Position numbers and translations under genes: made by a program. Positions 33,258-37,277 of a stretch of DNA of 37,277 nucleotides are shown piece after piece (the first letter of the stretch is position 1; every line of letters begins with the position of its first letter). The notes below the pieces were generated by a model. It saw only the letters and a list, made by a program, of their open reading frames with translations. It ran no database searches and was not told where the DNA came from. The DNA comes from Paracoccaceae bacterium (GTDB taxonomy: Bacteria; Pseudomonadota; Alphaproteobacteria; Rhodobacterales; Rhodobacteraceae), in the NCBI GenBank assembly GCA_024227755.1, contig JAAEUB010000461.1, forward strand, positions 1-37,277. Direction: 5' to 3'.

Positions 33258-33914
33258 TTACTCCTGCCCAAGGCCCTCTATGAGGGGCACGAAACGTACC
33301 GGCAGCAACTCTTCGTATTCAAACCCGTCTTCGCCGCGCGTGACCTTTATCAGGCTCTGTACATGGTCGGACTGACCCACCGGCAAAACCATGATACCGC
33401 CAATTGCCAGCTGCGCCAAGAGGGGCCCGGGCGGGTCCTCGGCAGCGGCAGTGACAATGATGCGATCAAACGGTGCCTGATCAGGCAATCCGCGGGATCC
33501 ATCGGCGGTGATGGCGGTAATATTGTTTAGGTCAAGGTCTTCAAATATGCGCCGCGCCTCGACCACCAGCCGCTTGTGGCGATCAATCGTATAAACCCGG
33601 CGCGCCAGCCGCGAAAGAATTGCCGCCTGATAGCCGGACCCGGTGCCGACCTCCAGCACCTTGGCGCGCGGCGGCACGTCAAGTGCCTGCGTCATCAAAC
33701 CCACCACCGAAGGCTGGCTGATCGTCTGACCACAGGCGATGGGCAGCGGCATGTCCTCATAGGCGCGCCCGGCAAAGAGGCCGCGCAAGAACACCCCGCG
33801 ATCAATCTTCTCCATTGCGTTTAAGACCCGGGCATTGGTTACCCCGCGCTTGCGCAGGGCGAACAGGAACTGCATTTTGCGCTCAGCTTCGCTGCCCACA
33901 TCGGAACCTGTCAT
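33258..33914 (-). CDS. pcm: Protein-L-isoaspartate O-methyltransferase
   Basis: SAM-dependent methyltransferase that repairs isoaspartyl residues. It has 218 residues, normal length. The family motif [13 protein letters not shown] spans about residues 62-74, and the SAM-binding motif [13 protein letters not shown] spans 86-98. The start overlaps the surE stop as ATGA, so the two are translationally coupled, as in E. coli. The nlpD-like gene follows. Confidence 0.95.
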   Translation of the reverse strand: MTGSDVGSEAERKMQFLFALRKRGVTNARVLNAMEKIDRGVFLRGLFAGRAYEDMPLPIACGQTISQPSVVGLMTQALDVPPRAKVLEVGTGSGYQAAILSRLARRVYTIDRHKRLVVEARRIFEDLDLNNITAITADGSRGLPDQAPFDRIIVTAAAEDPPGPLLAQLAIGGIMVLPVGQSDHVQSLIKVTRGEDGFEYEELLPVRFVPLIEGLGQE

Positions 33915-34699
33915 GTGTCGAAATCCAGCCTGAGGTTTTCCACCACGTCATGCGCTGTCAGATCAGCGCGCATCGGTGTTATCGAGACAAAACCTTCAAG
34001 ATTGGCCGCAACATCCGACCCCGGCTCGGTTGCAACATCCTGCGGCCCGCCTGTAATCCACAGATACTTGCGCCCCGAGGGCGATGTATAGGGATGTGTT
34101 CCAAAGAATGTATCCTTGCGGTAACCCTGCGTCGTGATCTTTTGCCCACGCACATCGCGCCCCCTGATAGGCGGAAAGTTGACATTGTAGAACAGACGGT
34201 AATCGGCACCGTTTTCCCACGGCGCGCGCTCAAGAAGGGCGCGGATCGTTGCTGCTCCGTGTTGGGCTGCGGCTTCAAATGGGTCGGGGATGTCCTTGTT
34301 TTTTGGGCCAAGAAACTGCGACAGGGCGATTGCCGGCAGACCTTGAAGGGCGGCTTCAAGTGCCGCGCCGATTGTGCCCGAATAAAGCGCGTTCTCAGCG
34401 GCATTATTGCCCCTGTTAACACCAGACAGCACCAGATCGGGCCTTGCTGGCATAATATCACCAATGGCCGCCAGGACGCAGTCAGCGGGTGCGCCTTCGA
34501 CGGCAAAGCGAAAAGCATCAAACTTGGTTATCATCATCGGCTTGGTATAGGATATGCAATGAGCGACGCCGGACTGCTCAAAGGCCGGTGCCACCGTCCA
34601 GACCTCGCCATTTTTTCCGGCAATACCTTGGGCAATGCTGTGCAGCGCCGCCAGACCGGGCGCGTTTATGCCGTCGTCATTAGTAATGAGAATGCGCAT
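33911..34699 (-). CDS. surE: 5'-nucleotidase SurE
   Basis: Metal-dependent survival protein, a nucleoside monophosphate phosphatase. It has 262 residues. The metal-binding [11 protein letters not shown] is at the N-terminus (N7, D8, D9), followed by SGVNRGNN and [11 protein letters not shown] further in, all diagnostic. AAAAGGG precedes the ATG. It is the first gene of surE-pcm-nlpD. Confidence 0.96.
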   Translation of the reverse strand: MRILITNDDGINAPGLAALHSIAQGIAGKNGEVWTVAPAFEQSGVAHCISYTKPMMITKFDAFRFAVEGAPADCVLAAIGDIMPARPDLVLSGVNRGNNAAENALYSGTIGAALEAALQGLPAIALSQFLGPKNKDIPDPFEAAAQHGAATIRALLERAPWENGADYRLFYNVNFPPIRGRDVRGQKITTQGYRKDTFFGTHPYTSPSGRKYLWITGGPQDVATEPGSDVAANLEGFVSITPMRADLTAHDVVENLRLDFDT

Positions 34700-34870
34700 G
34701 ATAGGCCCTTTTAGCTGCTTTATCTCTCAATAGGCGAGCTTGGCCAGTGCGGCAAGGTCGCGCAAGCTCTGCCATGACCAGATTTGGTAAAAGTCTGGCT
34801 GACATCACCTTGTAAATGGCCATCACAGCCCCTATGTTAATGATGTTCACATTAGAGACAGGAGGAACAA

Positions 34871-35185
34871 ATGGCAAAACAAGCCGCTGAACCGCAAGTC
34901 CTGGAAGAACCGGGTACGGGTACGGAAGATGAAGATCAAAACATCTGGATGCGTGGATTATTCATGATCATTCTGGCAATCCTTTTCGGATTAGGCGAGA
35001 CGGTCTTGGCAATAGGCGCGGTTATTCAGTTCATCTGGATGCTGGTCAAAGGCGAAAAGAACCAGCCGATCGCTGATTTCGGCGAAGAGATGGCGGATTG
35101 GCTGGCCCGGGTGGCACGCTTTCAAACCGGGTCGACGGAAGAAAAACCATTTCCATTTACCAAATGGGGACCGGAAGAAGCTTAG
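34871..35185 (+). CDS. DUF4389 family membrane protein
   Basis: A 104-residue protein of unknown function. A charged head (AAEPQVLEEPGTGTEDED) leads to NIWMRGLFMIILAILFGLGETVLAIGAVIQFIWMLVKGEKNQPI, a hydrophobic block with the family core, then a soluble tail with MADWLARVARFQTG. This matches DUF4389. GGAGG lies five bases before the ATG, and an inverted repeat follows 38 bases after the stop. Confidence 0.82.
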   Translation: MAKQAAEPQVLEEPGTGTEDEDQNIWMRGLFMIILAILFGLGETVLAIGAVIQFIWMLVKGEKNQPIADFGEEMADWLARVARFQTGSTEEKPFPFTKWGPEEA

Positions 35186-35222
35186 CTTATCAGAACCTGT
35201 ATTCTTCCAGCTGAAAGTATAC

Positions 35223-35254
35223 TGGGCGCGCGCATCGCACCATAGGCGCGCCCA
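35223..35254 (+). terminator. Hairpin after the DUF4389 gene
   Basis: Perfect 9-bp arms TGGGCGCGC and GCGCGCCCA around a 14-base loop. There is no T-run on either side. It lies between convergent genes, so it may act in both directions or simply be a structured spacer. Confidence 0.4.
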
Positions 35255-35340
35255 AGCCATCGGGTGACGCCCCAGTCCTGGCCTAAACGCCCTCGCGATG
35301 CGGAAACCCGGATGGCTAGCTGGCGCAAAAATCAGGCGGT

Positions 35341-36513
35341 TTAATCCAGCCGTGCGCGCAGCACCCGTAGCATGTTTTCCCCCATGACCTTGCGAATTTG
35401 CGCCTCGCTCACGCCCTGCGCCAGAAGCTCGTGCGTCAGGGCGGCAAGTTCGCTTGTGTCAAAGGCCGTGGTCACTGACCCGTCAAAATCCGACCCCAGC
35501 GACACCGCGTCTTCGCCCACGGCGGCAATCGCCGCCTTGATCATGCGCGCGACCCCTGCCGGGCTGTCGTCGCAAGTCACCTCGGCCCAGTAGCCCGCGC
35601 CGATAATCCCGCCAGTGGCGGCAATTTCACGCATCAATTCGTCAGGCAGGTTGCGTTTCACTTCGCAGTGCGAATGCAGCCCGGTATGGCTGAGAACAAC
35701 AGGGATATCGACCCGCGCCAACACGTCCTTGACCACCCGTTGAGACGAATGTGCCACGTCAAGGATCATGCCACGACTGGCAACCTCGCTGACCACCAGC
35801 CGGCCAAAATCGGTCAGGCCGCTATTTCCCTCACCGTGCAGCGATCCGCCAAGCTCGTTATCAAAGAAATGCTGCAACCCTATCAGGCGATAGCCCGCAT
35901 CCCACAGCCTATCAAGATTTGCGATATCGCCCTCTAAGGGATGCGCCCCTTCGGTGCCAAGTATGCCGCCAACAAGGTTTTGACCATCTGCGCGTGCCTC
36001 CAACACAGCTTCAAGATCGGCACGGGTGCGGATGACGCGCAACATATCAGGACGTGCCGCTTCAAATCCGTGCAGCTTTTCGGCCTGATAAACGGCGCGC
36101 TCAAATATCGACTGCCAAGTCTTCATAGGCCAGAGCTGACCAAATGCCAGCAAGGTGATATTATCGCGGGCATCGGCTGAGTTGCGTTCATAATTCAGAC
36201 CAGCCGGTGACTTGGTAACGGCGGTAAAGACCTGAATGGCAACATTGCCTTCTTGCAGCCGCGGCAGGTCAACCTGACCATATTCACCGCGCTGGGTCAG
36301 ATCGCGGTTCCACAGCAGGCTATCAGCGTGCCAGTCACCTATGATCAGGCTGTCATGCAGGGTCTGCGCCATATGACCGACCGGATAAGTCTCATGCGTC
36401 TTGACCGCATTGCGACCCTTTTCGACGAATGCAGGTGCAAATATCCAGAAGGCAGCCAGCCCCAACACAGCTAACACAATCACAAGACCCAAAAGCCGTT
36501 TGATCCAACGCAT
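35341..36513 (-). CDS. Membrane dipeptidase (peptidase family M19)
   Basis: A 390-residue zinc dipeptidase of the renal-dipeptidase group. The metal-site HxD is H62-x-D64 (GDWHADS), then GTEGAHPL provides the bridging Glu, SHTGLHSH provides histidine ligands, and GSDFDG follows. One N-terminal membrane segment at about residues 5-25 anchors it with the catalytic domain in the periplasm. The frame is open to 36579, but the ATG at 36513 has AGGAGG eight bases upstream. It is divergent from the zinc-finger gene. The natural substrates may be D-amino-acid or other dipeptides. Confidence 0.93.
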   Translation of the reverse strand: MRWIKRLLGLVIVLAVLGLAAFWIFAPAFVEKGRNAVKTHETYPVGHMAQTLHDSLIIGDWHADSLLWNRDLTQRGEYGQVDLPRLQEGNVAIQVFTAVTKSPAGLNYERNSADARDNITLLAFGQLWPMKTWQSIFERAVYQAEKLHGFEAARPDMLRVIRTRADLEAVLEARADGQNLVGGILGTEGAHPLEGDIANLDRLWDAGYRLIGLQHFFDNELGGSLHGEGNSGLTDFGRLVVSEVASRGMILDVAHSSQRVVKDVLARVDIPVVLSHTGLHSHCEVKRNLPDELMREIAATGGIIGAGYWAEVTCDDSPAGVARMIKAAIAAVGEDAVSLGSDFDGSVTTAFDTSELAALTHELLAQGVSEAQIRKVMGENMLRVLRARLD

Positions 36514-36644
36514 CACTGAAACCTCCTGTTTTGCAGCAGTAAAAGGTATATCACAGGCTTTGACCAGCCTAATTGCCACCCGCCCCGGTTGTGATGTGTC
36601 AAACTGCGCGCTAGGCTTGGGATGATATCAACGGAGGGTGTGAC

Positions 36645-36914
36645 ATGGCCGGAGGATGGGCCCGCGACGGCGCGGTGGAAGAACAGATTGAGGCGTCTAT
36701 TTCGGACGAGCTTGCCCGGATGAAAGCCCGCAGCAAACCTGTAGGCGAAGCCCTGACCCACTGCGCCGAATGCGAAGAACCCATCCCCGAGGCGCGGCGA
36801 CAGGCCCTTCCCGGCGTGAAACTGTGCATCGACTGCATGCAGGAAAGGGATGCCACGTTCAAACCAAGACCGGGGATCAACCGCCGGGGGTCGAAGGACA
36901 GTCAGTTGCGGTAA
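36645..36914 (+). CDS. DksA/TraR-type zinc-finger protein (YbiI-like)
   Basis: An 89-residue protein with a C4 zinc finger: C40-x2-C43, then C61-x2-C64 (HCAECEEP ... KLCIDC), characteristic of the short TraR/DksA family members. It lacks the long coiled-coil of DksA; about 35 residues precede the finger. It may bind RNA polymerase secondary channel weakly or have another role. GGAGGG lies before the ATG. It is divergent from the dipeptidase gene. Confidence 0.88.
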   Translation: MAGGWARDGAVEEQIEASISDELARMKARSKPVGEALTHCAECEEPIPEARRQALPGVKLCIDCMQERDATFKPRPGINRRGSKDSQLR

Positions 36915-37134
36915 TCAGTTGCGGCTCAAGGTCAGCTTCGAGCCCACACCAGACCCGTCCCGAGTTTGCCGCGAGCGCTCGCAGAGAGCCTTTCGCGGCG
37001 GCGCGGCGTAAATCCACGCTTCATTGCAGCAAAATAAGCGGTCATTCGCGCGCCCCGCAGCTAAACCGGGTGTCGAACGACGGCAGTGCGGAATACTCTG
37101 CCGTTCGCCACTAGGCAGAAACGTGGCAAAACCC
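36915..37134. other. Non-coding spacer with a hairpin
   Basis: No gene is supported here. It contains an inverted repeat at 37080-37104, ACGGCAG / CTGCCGT with an 11-base loop, which lies downstream of the minus-strand partial gene. It could end that transcript or separate the convergent genes. Confidence 0.4.
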
Positions 37135-37277
37135 TCACCTTTTTGCAGAGGGCAGCTTCAGAATAGTGGACAAATTTGCGCCAAGAAACTTTTTGTCATT
37201 CATCAAACCCGAGTCTAGCATTTCGGGCTCAATACGTTGCATCCCTTTCAAAGAAGATTCGTACAAACTGGTTATCA
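37135..37277 (-). CDS. C-terminal end of an unidentified protein (runs off the window)
   Basis: A minus-strand frame open from the window edge for 46 codons to a TGA at 37135-37137. The residues have a reasonable composition (ITSLYESSLKGMQRIEPEML, then a Lys/Leu-rich end, NLSTILKLPSAKR). A hairpin lies 31 bases past the stop. I do not recognise the family, and the upstream part is outside the window. Confidence 0.4.
   Translation of the reverse strand, partial: ITSLYESSLKGMQRIEPEMLDSGLMNDKKFLGANLSTILKLPSAKR

Noticed and set aside
37024-37218. 64-codon plus-strand frame near the window end
   Set aside because: No ribosome binding site; the minus-strand frame through the same bases reads more like protein.
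1-37277. tRNA, rRNA, insertion sequences and prophage genes
   Set aside because: Scanned by eye for CCA-type tRNA ends with cloverleaf arms, conserved rRNA blocks, transposase or integrase motifs and terminal repeats; none found. A tRNAscan-SE or ISfinder run would be decisive.

Overview
The window looks like a chromosomal segment from an alphaproteobacterium, most likely the Rhodobacteraceae (Roseobacter group). The evidence is the GC-rich coding style, the yfgM-bamB-der and surE-pcm-nlpD blocks, paired class I gap genes with a tiny membrane ORF, a Rhodobacterales-type Hint-domain protein, and a valine-degradation cluster. Almost the whole window is coding. I see no rRNA, tRNA, CRISPR array, insertion sequence or prophage.

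Layout. (1) 75-7420: distal valine catabolism, with an acyl-CoA dehydrogenase, a 3-hydroxyisobutyryl-CoA hydrolase and mmsB in a tight minus-strand operon, and mmsA nearby with a divergent LysR regulator. A GCS2-type carboxylate-amine ligase and a small secreted four-cysteine protein lie between them. (2) 7478-9572: a CBS-pair protein, coaD, a GNAT-fold protein and a 46-residue membrane protein. (3) 9569-12157: two gap paralogs flanking a 47-residue membrane protein. Both gap upstream regions carry LacI-type palindromes. (4) 12233-18521: a DUF808 membrane protein, a RhlE-like DEAD-box helicase, an exported alpha/beta hydrolase, prfC and a Hint-domain protein. (5) 18886-21975: an atypical SDR, then an ArsR repressor divergent from an Atm1-like ABC exporter. 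(6) 22027-27968: a palindrome-rich spacer and a two-gene RND efflux operon whose membrane-fusion subunit has an unusually long hairpin built from exact 14-residue repeats. (7) 28213-31867: yfgM-like, bamB-like and der. (8) 32004-34699: surE, pcm and an nlpD-like lipoprotein. (9) 34871-37277: a DUF4389 protein, a membrane dipeptidase, a DksA/TraR-type zinc-finger protein and the C-terminal end of an unidentified minus-strand gene.

How the genes work together. The valine genes give a route from isobutyryl-CoA to propionyl-CoA. The gap pair probably separates glycolytic from anabolic or gluconeogenic flux under a LacI-family regulator. yfgM/bamB, nlpD and the RND pair serve the cell envelope. 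Every function is inferred by reading motifs and protein sequence; no database search was run.
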